64,000 nt of DNA from positions 38,188,373 through 38,252,372 of the forward strand of contig NC_087251.1 of the NCBI RefSeq assembly GCF_037042905.1, given 5' to 3'. Within the stretch, counting starts at the first letter, position 1; each line of letters opens with the position of its first letter. Below, one piece after another: positions 12,101 to 23,163 of the stretch. This DNA is from Lytechinus pictus (taxonomy: Eukaryota; Echinodermata; Echinoidea; Temnopleuroida; Toxopneustidae). Made by a program: the position numbers and the translations under genes. The notes under the pieces were generated by a model. It made no database searches, was not told the origin of the DNA, and saw nothing but the letters and a program-made list of their open reading frames with translations.

Positions 12101-15100
12101 ACTTACCTGGCTCTATCTTGATAACCTTGATGGCAGACAGAGTTCCAGTTTGAGTCATCCGAGCCTAGAAATAGTATTTAAAAAATGTAAGAATTACAAT
12201 CAATTCTCTTTTTTTCTTAATGAAAGTTGTATTAGATATAAGCCCAGATCATGAATAATATTAAAAACTAAAAAAAAATTCGAGTATACTCCACTAGACA
12301 AGAATTCTCCCACTTTGCTCAATCCAGATGTATTAAAATATATGACAAGCTGTGACCTTTGACCTGCAGACTCTAAATTTGAACTTGACCTGTATCTAGT
12401 ATCAAAATGACACTTATGTTATCACCATGGAATCATACATACATATAATGAGCTGTGACTTTTTACCTGCAGACTCTGAGCCTTAACTCAGCAAATAAAG
12501 AGAATAGCTTTCCTAAAAGGAAAATAGAGAAAAATCTTAAAGAATCTAATTTAATCAAAATTTTACCTGCATATCAGTGCCATCTAAATAACCAGAATCT
12601 GTCCCAACACTGAATTGAATTACATCAAACTAAATTAAATTAACCATGTAGAATCAAATTTGAATACATTTTGACCTCTGACCTTTGAGCTCTGACATGC
12701 AGGCCCAGCCCGGTACTCAAAAATTTTAACGTTGACAGTACTTACGCATCAAATTGAAAATCTGTCTTACATTTTGAAGTCATCATGCAAAAACAAATTA
12801 AAATGTAATGAGCTCTGACTTCTGATCTGCAGACATGGAATTTAAACTTGATACAATTGATCTCAATGCATACCCGTACTTATAGTACACGCATCATCTA
12901 ATACATGTACATGTACATCATCTACTGTACTACAGAGAATCAGTTCTCACTTCATTAATTACTTCCATAAATCATTCACATTTCTCATAAAAACGGAGAC
13001 TTATACATGTATTCTAACTGATAAACGTGGATTATTTTAATCAGAAAGCAACTTTAATACATGGGGGCCCTAGTAAATGATAAAAGTTAACACTTTTGAC
13101 AGGTGACTACGAATTGGGAATGGGGCTGAACCAACAAAGAGGGAAATCAAAAGTTTCCTCTTTCTGTCTCCATATAATCTCCCACTCCCTTGCAGAGCCA
13201 TGTGTGCTATCCTTCCAAGGTCTCTGCCACTTTGTTCCTGTCTTGTCTGACTCTGAAGTATGGCCTCATATATACTGCATGCAGCATGTCTTCTCATATG
13301 GATCAGCAAGCTGGTAGCCAGTACCGGTAACTGTACTGTGTACATGTACATGTACCTACATGTAGTTTCATTGAAATCCATTTGCAGATATATATATAGT
13401 CCAGTCAATCTAGCCAGAATAGGGGGGTAACCCACCACTAATTGCAACACGAGATATTCCACTGAAATGCTTTCCAGGAAGGTCCCCTAAACAACATACT
13501 AAAAGTCCCAAGAAATCCAAGCAGTGGAAATTTATGAAATTTGCATATATGCAAATTAGCCATGAAAAATTAGAAAAAGAAGGGAAATAATCCAAAGATT
13601 ACTAATTAAATGTTCAAAATAATTTGATTTGAATGGAAATTCATGATAAATAACTGAATTCAATGTTTTCAATCAAAGGTGCAAAAATTTCTACCTCATT
13701 TGCATATTATGCAAATAAGCATCCTTATATGGAAAAAATGTCAAGATATTGTGATTTTTCTCATATAGACTGCTTGAAAACATTTCATTAATGTTGACAT
13801 TAATATGCTACTATATCACTAAGCATGAGAATTCATCCCAATGCCTGAAAATTAATTAGCATATTATGCAAATTAGCCATTATAAAAAATAGAAAATGAG
13901 GAAATTAATCCAAAGATTACAAATTAAATGTCCACAGCAAGTAATTTTGAACATGATGAATAAATAAGTTCAATGTCTTTATTTTAAAAAGCTAGCAAAT
14001 CTGCCTCATTTGCATATTATGCAAATAAGTATCCTTATATGGAAAATGTCAAGAAATTTATATTCTTATCACATTGACTGCAGTGAAAACATTTAAGTTT
14101 TTCAAATTAATATGCTGCTATCACTAAGCATTCAAATCTATCCTAATATGATTTATATTCAAGGAAAAATACTGGAAATAGTCCTTCGCTTCCTAAGCGT
14201 CAGTCTGACAAGATGATGGGATTGGCAAGAACAAAGCACAGTATTTGAATTGGTGTGTAGTTTGTTAGAGTTGACAACCCTTTCTTATATGGAAGGGAAC
14301 GACTTAGACTTTCTTGAAATTTCACCGCATAAACATGATAAAGGGAGGCCAGGAAAAGCAAACTTATGGCAGGTAAGATCTGATGAGTAGTCTCATTAAG
14401 AAGTGCAGCAGAGATTCCGTCTGGCCTAGTAGCTTCATGCAGGTTGTTTTCTTTAACAATTTCTTCAGTAGTCTAGCTACACCTGCTTGACTAAACAATA
14501 TGTTATCTGGCCATATCTGGGTCAGGACTGGGTCCCAGGACTTCAGCGTCATCATCATCATGATCAGTGGTGAATACTAAGACTAAAAATCTTTGCCTTC
14601 CTTTAATAATGATATTCCAATGTAGTCATAGCTATTGATATTAAGGGCTCCCAACATGCTAATTGTTACAGCCTGGATCATTGTCAATCCGGTCAACAAA
14701 TGATGTATTATATAGGCTTGTCTACAAACCCTCTTATGGTCCTCTTTAATGCATTGTAGCAATTCTGAGCTTTACCTTACTGATGCTTTTGGAGCTCTAA
14801 AATGTGCAAGCCTTCCTAGCCTTTCTCTAAAACTCTTGACATCTTCCGACACAACTTATGTCCATTCTCTCATTGAGGCAACTTGTGTCGGAAGAAGACA
14901 TGGTTAACGGTGTGTTCTTGTTAAAGTCCTCTTGATTGGCATTCAGTCTCCTATGCTCGACTTGTCGGATTTCAGTACAGAGAGTTGTATGATTGTCCAA
15001 AGTACATCTGCATGACACTATTAAAGTCAGTATTCCTCCAGAAGAACATCCTTAGTCGTACCATAAAATGTTTATTCCTCTGGATAACCTCACAGTATAC

Positions 15101-18100
15101 CCATGAGTAGCACATTGTAGCAAATAAATCTTGGAAGTGGTACACACTGTCTAATCAATGTTGGATGGTATTTGATTGTGATGTTAAGGATGTTCCATTA
15201 TGTTGTGTCCTCTTTTTGGAAAGGCAATAATCTGGCTTAGTTCTCCATCTGGTTTGTTCATTGTCTCACTGAGGAATTTCTGTTTACCATAAATATCAGG
15301 AAATTAATATTATTATTTGCATACGACTTACTTAGAAACTATAGCTTCAATATTTGGAGATGGTTGCCATAGGAGATTTATCAAAGAGGAGAGAACAGAA
15401 AATTGATGCTTCATCATGAAGCAGCAACTGGATTCAGCAAGAACGTCTAATTACGATTCCTGTATCTGAGAAAGATGCCTATAATGCACTTTAAGCCTTC
15501 ATCATGAATTTATGAATGGCTTTCATGTCGCTCGTATAGGCAAATGCCCATTGTTACTCTTATTAAGCATGCCCAGAGATCTTGTGATCCAAGCAAGTAC
15601 TCATATTCACCACCAAGACAAGTGATGATGATGATGATGATGATGGGTTCTTGTAAAGCGTCGGTATCCGCCTCAGCTGGGCGCTCATGGCGCTTGCTCA
15701 AAAATAGGAATATCTCACAAATTTCAATGTCTTCAAACAGTGCTTAGGATCATCATTCAGTTCAAGTACTGTCCTAGTAATGCTACAATTGAGTTATACT
15801 TGTCTTGTGATAATGTTGGAGTGGGGAACAGAAAGGTCTTCAGGTAAGACTCAAAAGTTGATTGGGTCTCTGCTCTCCTGATAAATTGGGGAAGGCTATT
15901 CCACAGCTTTGGTCCAGAGATGTAGAAGGCTCTGTCACCCCAGGTTGTGTGGCTGAGAGATTCCCTCAGCAATGCATGAGCTGCTGATCTGAGACTGCGT
16001 GTTGGTCTATGCTGAGATAAGAGCTCTGAGATGTAGGGTGGAGATTTATCGTTAAGCGCTTTAAATACAAGGACCCCAAGTTTATAAGCTAATTGGTGTG
16101 CTACAAGGACCAAATATTCGAAGCTAATGGGCTTTTATTTGTACGGGTGTGACATCTTGTGCTGATCACTTGGCAATCCAGGAGTTGCTAGCGTGGACTA
16201 TACTCGCAAGAAACGCAAAGTCTCTATACAAAGTCAAGAAGAGAGCAAGACTTGGATGGAAATAATGAAGCATTCAAGCAGTGGGATCCATGTAGAATGG
16301 ACTCATCATTGTACAATATGAGTGGGGTAACTGCTCGTGACAAAACTCAATATCAACCAAGCAAGGAGTGTAGGGAAGGTCATCATGGTTAATACACATA
16401 ATCTACATGGAATTTTAGAGGAAAGTATCACTTATGTGTTTCCTTGAATATTTATAACATGTCGGATGCTTATTTGCATAATATGTAAATTACACTTCAG
16501 ATATTAAACTGATTATTAATGTATTTGCCATTCTTAGTGATCAAATCATATTGATCTAGACTGAAATGTTTTCATAACTGTTTTTGTGAGAAAATCAAAA
16601 TTTCTGGATTTTTCCATATAACGATGCTCATATATATGCAAATGAGGTAGATTTATTTACGATTTTTTATTTAAAACATAAATAAATTTGTAAAGCTTGT
16701 CATGGGCTTCAGTTCAATTCGTATTGATTGCACTTGATTTCCAATATTTGGATTATTTTCCTTATTTGTAATTTATTATGGCTAATTTAAATTTTGTGAT
16801 TTTCCCATATGCTTGTATATTTAAGGACTTTTAATACGGTGTTTAGGAAACCTTCCTGTAAGGTATTGCCATATTCCAATTTCAATAGATAATCTACTTG
16901 CAATTTTTGAGGGATGTATCACCAGTGTGTTTTCTTGAATATTTATAACATGTTAGATACTTTTATTTGCATAATATGCAAATTGCACTACAGACACTAA
17001 GCTGAATACAAATATATTCAACGTCCTTAGTGATAGCAGCATGTAAATTTCAACATTAGTGAAATTTTCAAGCAGATAATGAGAGAAAAATCACAATACC
17101 TACACATTTTTCCATATAAGGATGCTTATTTGCATATTATGCAAATGAGGTAGATTTTTTTGCACTTTTGACAAAATACATTGAATACAGTTATTTATCA
17201 TGAATTTTCGCTCAAATTGAATTGTTTTGGACACTCAATTTGTAATATTTGGGTTATTTTCCTTATTTTTTTTACTTTTTATGGCTAATTTGCATAAAAT
17301 GCAAATTTCATAAATTTCCACTGCTTGGATTTCTTGGGACTTTTAGTATGTTGTTTAGGGGACCTTCCTTGAAAGCATTGCAGTGGAATATCTCGTGTTG
17401 CAATTAGTGGTGGGTCAAACCCTATATTGACTGGACTAATAGGCCTACACTACAGTGTACATCTGTACATTATCAAGTTAATTTTATTTCTGTTTCTAAA
17501 AGGAAACATGAAAAAAATCCGAACATTGAATGAACATGTATGGGTAAAAATCTGTACCTTAAAAAAAAAAAAACTTAAATTTCCTTATTTTACCTTTAGA
17601 TTAAAAATTCATAACGTCATAGTTTGATCTGTAAAAGGAATCTTTCGAAGCTGTGTTTTGTTAGATTCATTTTTATAAAAGTTGGTTTTAATGCAAAACT
17701 GTTGAATTTTGTGAATATAATCTTATACCTCTCAAACCTATCATGTGACATATGAATATTAATGAGTATGCAATTAGCTGTCAATATACCAGTGTATAGA
17801 GTCAATCAGATGACAATAAAATCAAATTATTTCATGGAAAATACATTGTATTATTACAATGAGTGAATAAATATTGATAAAAATATGTTACGAAATAATT
17901 TTGGCTCTGATTTTGTTTGAGAAATAAAAGTGAAATTCAAGCTAACTTTTTGAATTACTAACTGTACATGTACTTTTTCAACCTTATTAATAAATTTTGA
18001 AACTTGATTATAAATAATTACTATTATAATAATAATTATCTATAATCAAGGTTCAAATTTTATTTGTTGTTAAATAATAATTTCTATCTATAAATTGTTC

Positions 18101-19980
18101 TTCAAAACGGCATTTTGTAACATCCCTTATCGAAGCTACGTCATAACGAAGCGGTTCAAGGGTCAAGCCTATTGTATTTGTGATGTTTACGAATGAATCG
18201 AGGGCTCTACATGAGATCGTTGTGGTAAAAACTTCTAATTTTTCATATTTATACTAACACTTTTTTCGTACCTTCATACGCATTAGGCGTATGAAGGTGT
18301 GTAGATAAATAAAATCCAAAAATTTTTGGTAATTTATAGCTTTCATTATGGATTTCCGAGGGAAATCCATCTGTGTTTATATGTCCCGCTTAGGCAAGTA
18401 TGGGGAGGGTTGCAAGGCTCTGTGATGAAAAGTATATGTAAAAATATTTTTGAATATCATCACAGAGTCCTCAAGGCTATTTCAAGATATTTTTTTGCAT
18501 GCATTTCTATTGGGGAACATGCAAATTGCAATTCAAGAAGTGCCAGACGTTTAGGTCTAACTTTACTTTCATTTCGCCTTTCGGAGAGTAACCTCAATGA
18601 CTAGATCTAGTAGTATACCCAGTTAATTGTTATGTGTCCCGACGATCAATTTTAGAAAGTCATTTGGGAAAACTTACAAGCGAAGTTTCATAAAATTCTA
18701 GTACAAAATGTGAGGAAATATTATAGAGAACAAAATAGATGATTACAACTATTGAATTCATATTTTTAGTGTAATCCAAAGACAAATAAGAAGGCTTCAA
18801 AAATATAAAGTGTCCGGACACCCGACCCCCCATTATACTAGTATAAAGGCAAGTTCCCCCAAGTCTGCGCAGTCCTCCTTGTCTGCGCACATGCATATCT
18901 GCGCGATTCTAGTTAAAGAAGATCTGCAACGAACAAAGACTTTACACCTGCAATACATAGACAGATATTCATTTTAAAAATCCGACTCAAAATGGTGGAA
19001 AAATAATGAATTTTGGGCATTTCATGACGACCTCAAAATGCAGCCTTTTTCATCAAAATCCCAAAATCGTGTGCAAAGTGAATGTGTGCGCAGACATGGG
19101 GTACCTTTTTTTTTCAATCTGAAAATGACTGCCCAAGATTTTTTCCAAGAAAATCCTATATTTCTTTCAAATTTGTATGAGATATTTGTTACACTTACTT
19201 TTAAATAATATAAGGAACATTATTATCTGAAAGACTTTGTGAAATAAAAAGAAACTTATATTAAATCTTAACTCGAATTGTTAGGTGCGCAGACTTGGGG
19301 ACCACCATCATAACAATATTATTGTCAATAACAATGACAACAATATTATTGTCAATATCAAATAATATTCAATAATATTTATTGTTAATATTATTACTAA
19401 TATTAATATTATAAATATTATAATTATTATTATAATTATTATCATCATTATCATTAATATTAATATTATTGTTAATATTATTGTTAATATTAATTGTCGA
19501 TGTTGTCAGACCTCATTTTTTTTTTAGTTTACTTTCTTACTCTTTATCTTTCTTTTTTTAGTTAGGCTTAGCGAATGATTTTCAGAATTTCACTTTCCCT
19601 GCCTCTCCACACTCCACTGAGACTGAGTCCACATTCAGGCGCCACAGAACTGTTTTAAAAGTGGGGCAGGGGAGCTGACCATGTAAAAACAAATACAAAT
19701 AGGTGCTCATTTCATGCAATCAAAATACTGTCACGGAATAGTGACGTCCCCGTTGGCTTTGTGTGCACAAGAATTGCCTGCACCGTCAATGGTATTGGCC
19801 TCATGTGTGCCCCATCCCACATCCTCCACCTCACATCACATCACACTACACACAGCTCCATAATTCACGGTTTCTCACCTTGTAAACATCGCCGTACGTT
19901 CCGCTACCTATTCTTTGCAGCAACTCAAAGTCCTCCAAGGGATTTTTCCTCGAAATCTCTGCACTTGGCGCTGACGACAT
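5948..19980 (-). CDS. MAP4K3/MAP4K5-type Ste20 kinase, 5' three exons (partial)
   Basis: N-terminal 105 codons of a germinal-centre-kinase family MAP kinase kinase kinase kinase. These cytosolic Ser/Thr kinases act above JNK and mTORC1/Hippo signalling. Exons are 19879-19980, 12107-12164 and 5948-6103; phases join correctly (0 then 1). Visible motifs are the glycine loop GSGTYGDV (residues 25-32), the ATP-anchoring lysine in SAIKVIK (K47), the alpha-C glutamate in QQE (E63), and the gatekeeper/hinge MEYC followed by [10 protein letters not shown] (92-105). The sequence [19 protein letters not shown] and the EPGDDF junction are typical of MAP4K3 and MAP4K5 rather than MINK/TNIK. The catalytic loop, activation loop and C-terminal CNH domain would lie beyond position 1; I found no exon for them at 1-5940. 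Which of the two vertebrate paralogues is closer cannot be decided from this piece. Confidence 0.93.
6268..6496. repeat. Local tandem duplication in kinase intron 2
   Basis: Two adjacent diverged copies share GTAGTGGTAATG, ATTCAACATACA and ATGAAATGGACTT-ATTTTG blocks in the same order. They start at about 6268 and 6358. Confidence 0.55.
6497..8152. other. Kinase intron 2, no gene recognised
   Basis: AT-rich intronic sequence with many TACATGTA/ACATGT words, for example 7645-7675. I see no exon or bounded element. Confidence 0.45.
8157..8806. mobile_element. TTAA-flanked MITE, AGGTCAAGTCCACC family, right end lost
   Basis: After TTAA (8153-8156) it begins AGGTCAAGTCCACCCCG. The arm contains ATCAAAATCGGACGTAAAAT and AAGTTATGACATTTTAAAG; the opposite arm repeats AAACTTTAAAATGTCGTAAC and TTTTACAACCGATTTTCATG in reverse complement. 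The expected right terminus (GGTGGACTTGTCCT TTAA, seen at 28731-28744) is missing. A CTCGAGATT-family MITE is nested at 8419-8711. The undisturbed site CGATGATG at 8329-8336 corresponds to the insertion point of the TU-like element in the sister copy. Confidence 0.75.
8419..8711 (-). mobile_element. MITE, CTCGAGATT family, copy 2 (nested)
   Basis: Inverted copy of the element at 4877-5255, starting CACCATCCTGAGTT and running to GCGATAATTGCGTCTCC. It interrupts the TTAA-flanked MITE around it and lacks the outer part of one terminus. Confidence 0.7.
9442..10043. mobile_element. Hairpin MITE between TTAA sites
   Basis: TTAA lies at 9438-9441 and 10044-10047. The left arm starts TGGGATACTCCACGCTGAAA and the right arm is its diverged reverse complement ending TTTCAGCCCGGAACATCCCT. 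Arms share ATCAAAATC.GA, AACAAAGTTAT and CATGAATATTCA blocks. TTAA targets suggest a piggyBac-type mobiliser, but no transposase is present. A related interrupted copy lies at 37535-39130. Confidence 0.75.
10954..11261. mobile_element. Short MITE with TA target site
   Basis: The left end is CAGTGTGTCCTAC...AAAAAAGGAGACC. The right end is GGTCTCCTTTTGGGG...GGACGTACTG. TA dinucleotides flank it at 10952-10953 and 11262-11263. The 308-bp size and TA duplication suit a Tc1/mariner-mobilised MITE. It lies in kinase intron 2. Confidence 0.65.
11609..11632 (+). repeat. Poly-C tract
   Basis: A near-continuous run of about 20 C. It is one of many poly-C/poly-G tracts in the window and is likely length-unstable and error-prone in assembly. 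Confidence 0.9.
12107..12164 (-). CDS. MAP4K exon 2 (residues 35-54)
   Basis: A 58-nt exon between acceptor TTTCTAG and donor GTAAGT. It encodes [19 protein letters not shown], including the catalytic lysine K47. It enters in phase 0 and leaves in phase 1, splitting the glycine codon of EPG. Confidence 0.92.
12165..13398. other. Kinase intron 1, distal part; no bounded element
   Basis: Contains several diverged repeats of a TGAGCTGTGAC-TTTGACCTGCAGACTCT-type segment (about 12340-12850), suggesting an old tandem array. No exon seen. Confidence 0.45.
14364..14560 (-). pseudogene. LINE reverse transcriptase N-terminal fragment, frameshifted
   Basis: One minus-strand frame reads [19 protein letters not shown], which matches the start-of-RT signature (ATGPDGIPARLLKE...) of LINE elements. 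An adjacent frame carries [10 protein letters not shown], so at least one frameshift separates the parts. Confidence 0.65.
14840..14896. repeat. Hairpin CTTCCGACACAACTT / AACTTGTGTCGGAAG
   Basis: Two 15-base arms, complementary except for one base, enclose about 22 bases. Purely sequence-based; role unknown. Confidence 0.7.
15624..15645 (+). repeat. (GAT)n microsatellite
   Basis: Seven GAT repeats beside a GTAAAGCGTCGGTATCCGCC segment that looks like the 3' end of a retroelement. Confidence 0.85.
15757..16113 (-). pseudogene. LINE reverse transcriptase C-terminal fragment
   Basis: The minus strand encodes about 118 codons with [45 protein letters not shown] and [10 protein letters not shown]. 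This is the ordered C-terminal signature of non-LTR reverse transcriptases of the jockey/CR1/Rex type. The open frame ends at a stop at 15757. No upstream RT core is attached, and the N-terminal RT fragment at 14364-14560 lies on the wrong side, so this is a separate truncated insertion inside the inverted-arm element. Confidence 0.88.
17436..19304. other. Kinase intron 1, proximal part; no gene recognised
   Basis: AT-rich intron sequence. It includes the hairpin at 18270-18298 and several GTCTGCGCAC-type words (18850-19300) that recur within the tract. No exon is recognised. Confidence 0.45.
18270..18298. repeat. Perfect 12-bp-arm hairpin
   Basis: ACCTTCATACGC, loop ATTAG, GCGTATGAAGGT. The complementarity is exact. 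It is intronic and its role is unknown. Confidence 0.8.
19305..19500. repeat. AT-rich (AATATT)n-like simple repeat
   Basis: Degenerate run of AATAATATTATTG and TTAATATTA words for nearly 200 bp; low complexity. Confidence 0.85.
19879..19980 (-). CDS. MAP4K exon 1 (residues 1-34)
   Basis: The ATG is at 19980-19978 and the exon ends in GTTTACAAG before donor GTGAGA. It encodes a short leader then [20 protein letters not shown] and DVYK. The start is chosen because the conserved region begins about ten residues downstream, as in the vertebrate proteins. The exon end after VYK matches the usual MAP4K3/5 boundary. Confidence 0.93.
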
Positions 19981-20290
19981 GATGTCCTCAATCTGTTCAG
20001 GGCTCCAGATTTACGAAGAAAAATCATAGAAAATCCACGATATTTCCAGTTTTGCTGATGACAGGCAGACAAAATTTAGTCGCCCGATTTTTTTCGCTTG
20101 TGCACTTCCTGTCATGCGCAGATCGCGAGTATTTTTCCGAGTTCAATCAAAATAAAAAATTGAACAACTTTCTCTTCCGCGGGGGTAGTGATGGCGACAT
20201 TTCGAATTCCAGGAGAATCACGATTTACCGTCGGTTAAGGAATTTATGAAGTCGGTTTAGTTAGGCCAACTTGGCTTGGAAGGGTACCTA
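19981..20290 (-). promoter_or_regulatory. 5' flank / probable 5' UTR of the MAP4K-type gene
   Basis: Sequence immediately upstream of the kinase start codon on the minus strand. It is less AT-rich than the introns and free of recognisable repeats, in keeping with 5' UTR and promoter. No TATA box or initiator can be assigned with confidence. Confidence 0.35.
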
Positions 20291-20375
20291 AATTTGTCAA
20301 CGCACCCCGGGACCAACCCATACCTTTTCATTTAACCAAATAGTAGTTCCCTTTTTATCAATAAAAACGCCACAG

Positions 20376-20520
20376 TCAGTTCAGTCCAGTTCACTTTACT
20401 TCATATATTTATTTCAATCAGAAAAAAACATGACAAATTTATCTACAAAGGTAACATGGATCTTTATGGATATGAAAGAAATTTGTTTGCATTAACTTGT
20501 AAATAATAAACCCCTAACAT
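20376..20520. repeat. Retroelement 3'-end-like segment
   Basis: Begins CAGTTCAGTCCAGTTCACTT followed by TTTATTTCAATCAGAAAAA. Similar TTCA-rich then TTTATT-A-rich segments occur at 25195-25385, 31088-31260 and 45010-45090. They resemble the 3' ends of a LINE family, but the family is inferred. Confidence 0.4.
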
Positions 20521-20992
20521 AGACCTATTAGATCGAGTCTATATAGTCACAGCCCCCCCCCCCCCCCCTTCCCGGCCCATCTCACCCTCCCTAAAATGGC
20601 AATAATATTTGCTATTTCATACAAGAGGGCTAGTATTCATTTGATAAGTGGCCCATTCTTTACCATGTTCCTTTTCTGTGACTCTAGTGCATGGCACCTC
20701 GTCGTTGTGTGAGGGCAGGGTGGGGGCCAGGCCAGGGGGCAATTAACAAAAAAAAAATCAAATTTGATCTTTTCACCTGCATTTTGCACCCGAGTTTTTA
20801 ATCAGAACATTCAAATATAGAAGGATTGGTTTGGAGAAGGGGTCTTGTAAAATAATTGGCCAGAACTATTCCCCTATGCCTACTTGTAGTTGTTTTTATA
20901 ATAAAGTGCCAGAGTTTCTCATGCAGGCGATTGATGCTATAAACCGACCGACTGCAAACCTCAATAGCGATGGTAGTACAGCCAGTGGCGTT
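20521..20992. other. Intergenic, poly-C tract, no gene
   Basis: Contains a run of about 18 C at 20551-20568. No gene or bounded element is recognised. Confidence 0.4.
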
Positions 20993-22002
20993 ACTACGGG
21001 GGAGGGGGGGGGGCGCAAAACAAAAACGGGGGAAAAGGAGAAAACAAGGGAGAAAGAAAGAGATACCTAGTGGGGCAAGAAGAAGAAATTATTGTATATT
21101 ATACAATATTATGTTATATAGGCCTATATTACATTTAAATATCAAATAAGATATATCTTTTACATAACTTTATGAAACATAATTTGCTTAGGGTCTATGT
21201 GTTCGTCACTCCTGGTGATCGCATTGTCTATTTAATGAGATAAATAATCATGTTCAAGTGGATTAAATGGTACTAAAACATCCCGTTTTCAAGTCAATAA
21301 ACACCTACTACATTTCCTTGCACTTCTAGCTTTTATTATTTTACGATAATATAGTGACTATAAAAGTGATTGCCACCTTTTAAGGTCTGAATATAAAATA
21401 CTTTCAGTCCGTGCTTAGGTTCGCTTTAGGAAATTGGTGAGATAAAATTATGTCTGCTCACCATGAATTCATACCCTTATTTCTGGTCTGAATATAAAAA
21501 ATGAATCAGCTCGCGCTTCGCGCTCGCATTTTGGTTAGTAAAATATGAATTTTACAAACAAGCCATACAATGCCCCTCTTCGGGTCTGAATATTTTTAAA
21601 AAATCAGTCTGTGCTTCGCGCTGGCAATATTATTTTGATAAGTGAGATACGTATATAATGTTGATTACAATACTACAAAAAGTGCTTCATAATTATAATA
21701 GATTAATTCTTCAACAAAAAAACCCGCACTTGGGGCTCGCATTAGATGACTAAGGTGGGTTATGTGTGCTCTTCATAAATTCCTGAAAAAAGTCCATAAA
21801 ATATCCCTGTTTAGGGTAAAAAAACTATCAGCTAACGCTTTATTCCATTAGTGAGATGCATATCCTTTTATGACACGGTCCTTAAAATGTCTCTATTAGG
21901 TCAGTTTACCTGGCTATTGAGCGCGCTTCTCGCGCCCACTAAGTGACTCAAAAACTTTGCTGGTGCCCCCCCCCCCATGCCGTGACCCACGGTATGCCAA
22001 TG
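20993..22002 (-). mobile_element. hAT-like non-autonomous element with GC-motif array
   Basis: Starts CAGTGGCGTTACTACGGGGG and ends GACCCACGGTATGCCAATG, a worn reverse complement of CAGTGGCGTACCGTGGGTC. The near-identical 8-mers AGTACAGC (20985-20992) and AGTATAGC (22003-22010) flank it. The interior carries about four diverged repeats with GCTCGCGCTTCGCGCTCGC motifs. It is the same family, reversed, as the element at 42408-43869. Confidence 0.8.
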
Positions 22003-22424
22003 AGTATAGCTTTAGTCGGGTTTTCCCCATAAAAAGCATATCGGGGAGAGCCGCCCCTGACGACGACGCCAAAACGAAAAAGAGACATGGGAGGAAATAA
22101 GAAGAAGAAGACAAAGATAATGAAGTTCGGATCCCAGAACGGATAAATGAAAGAGAAAGAGAAAAAAAATGATTACAGGGCAAAGAGTTCTCATGCTGTT
22201 GACTGCATGATGCTATACCACTGAAACCTCCTCTAAACCCCGACAGCGATAGAAAGTAGCTTTAGTCGTCGTGGGAGTTGGCTTCCCCCATCAAATGCAT
22301 ATCGAGGTTAGCTGTAAAATAATCAATATAATGGTGTACCGATGGTGTCCAATGTCTCCATTGAGCACCCCAGCCTTTTTTTCCCCTTTTGCATGGTCAC
22401 CCCCCCCCCCCCCACAAACAAAAC

Positions 22425-22443
22425 CTTTCCGCGGCCCCTGCCT
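22425..22443. repeat. Relic terminus of the GGGGCCGCGGAA MITE family
   Basis: TTTCCGCGGCCCCTG matches the right end of the MITEs at 27523-27672 and 47339-47508. No partner terminus was found nearby. Confidence 0.45.
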
Positions 22444-22745
22444 TGATATAGGCCTACGATATACGCATCTTTTTTCATAATTATACAAACAAATTTGCTT
22501 AGAATGTCAAATTGTCAGGTCAGTCAGCCCATGCATGTAATTAAAGATCAAGTCCACCTCAGAATTTTTTTATTTGAATCAATAGAGAAAAATCAGACAA
22601 GCATAATCATTTCATCAGTATCGGATGTGAAATAAGAATGTTATGATATTTTAAAGTTTCGCTTATTTTTCACAAAATAGTTAAATGCACAATATTAAGC
22701 CCCCTCAAAAAAAATATGATGATGAGAGAATCGATGATGGGTGAC

Positions 22746-23163
22746 CCGACAATTGCTCCGCCGACATCTGCTCCGCCGACAATTGCTACGCAAAATAAGA
22801 CAGTTGCTCCGCCGACAATTGCTCCGGACAATTGCTCCGCCGACAGTTGCTCCGTCGACACTTGCTCCGCCGATATGTGCTCCGTCGACACTTGCTCCGC
22901 CGATATTTGCTCCGCCGATATTTGCTCCGCCGACATGTGCTCCGCCGACATCTGCTCCGCCGAAAATTGCTCCGCCGACAATTGCTCCGCCGATAATTGC
23001 TCCGCCGACATCTGCTCCGATTATACGACAATTGCTCCGCGACAATTGCTCCGCCGATATTTGCTCCGCCGAAAATTGCTCCGATTATACGACAATTGCT
23101 CCGCGACAATTGCTCCGCCAATATTTGCTCCGCCGACATCTGCTCCGATTATACGACAATTGC
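22746..23163 (+). repeat. Left arm: 15-bp tandem array
   Basis: Roughly 27 units of GCTCCGCCGACAATT with variants (GACATCT, GATATTT, GTCGACACTT). A compound unit containing GATTATACGACAATTGCTCC recurs near the inner end, showing higher-order duplication. Open frames through the array on both strands are by-products of a period divisible by three. Confidence 0.93.

Larger units (their letters stand above)
13399..17435. mobile_element. 4-kb element with long inverted arms and ~340-bp subrepeats
   Basis: The left end reads GTCCAGTCAATCTAG and the right end ATTGACTGGAC preceded by CTATA. TA is present outside both ends. The inverted match continues through ACCCACCACTAATTGCAACA, GAGATATTCCACTG, GGTCCCCTAAACAACATAC and AAATCCAAGCAGTGGAAATT. 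Arms (about 13399-14165 and 16430-17435) each contain two or more tandem copies of a ~340-bp unit marked by TTTGCATATTATGCAAAT and ATCCTTATATGG. The interior holds unrelated LINE scraps. The superfamily is unresolved; TA alone is weak evidence for Tc1/mariner. Confidence 0.75.
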
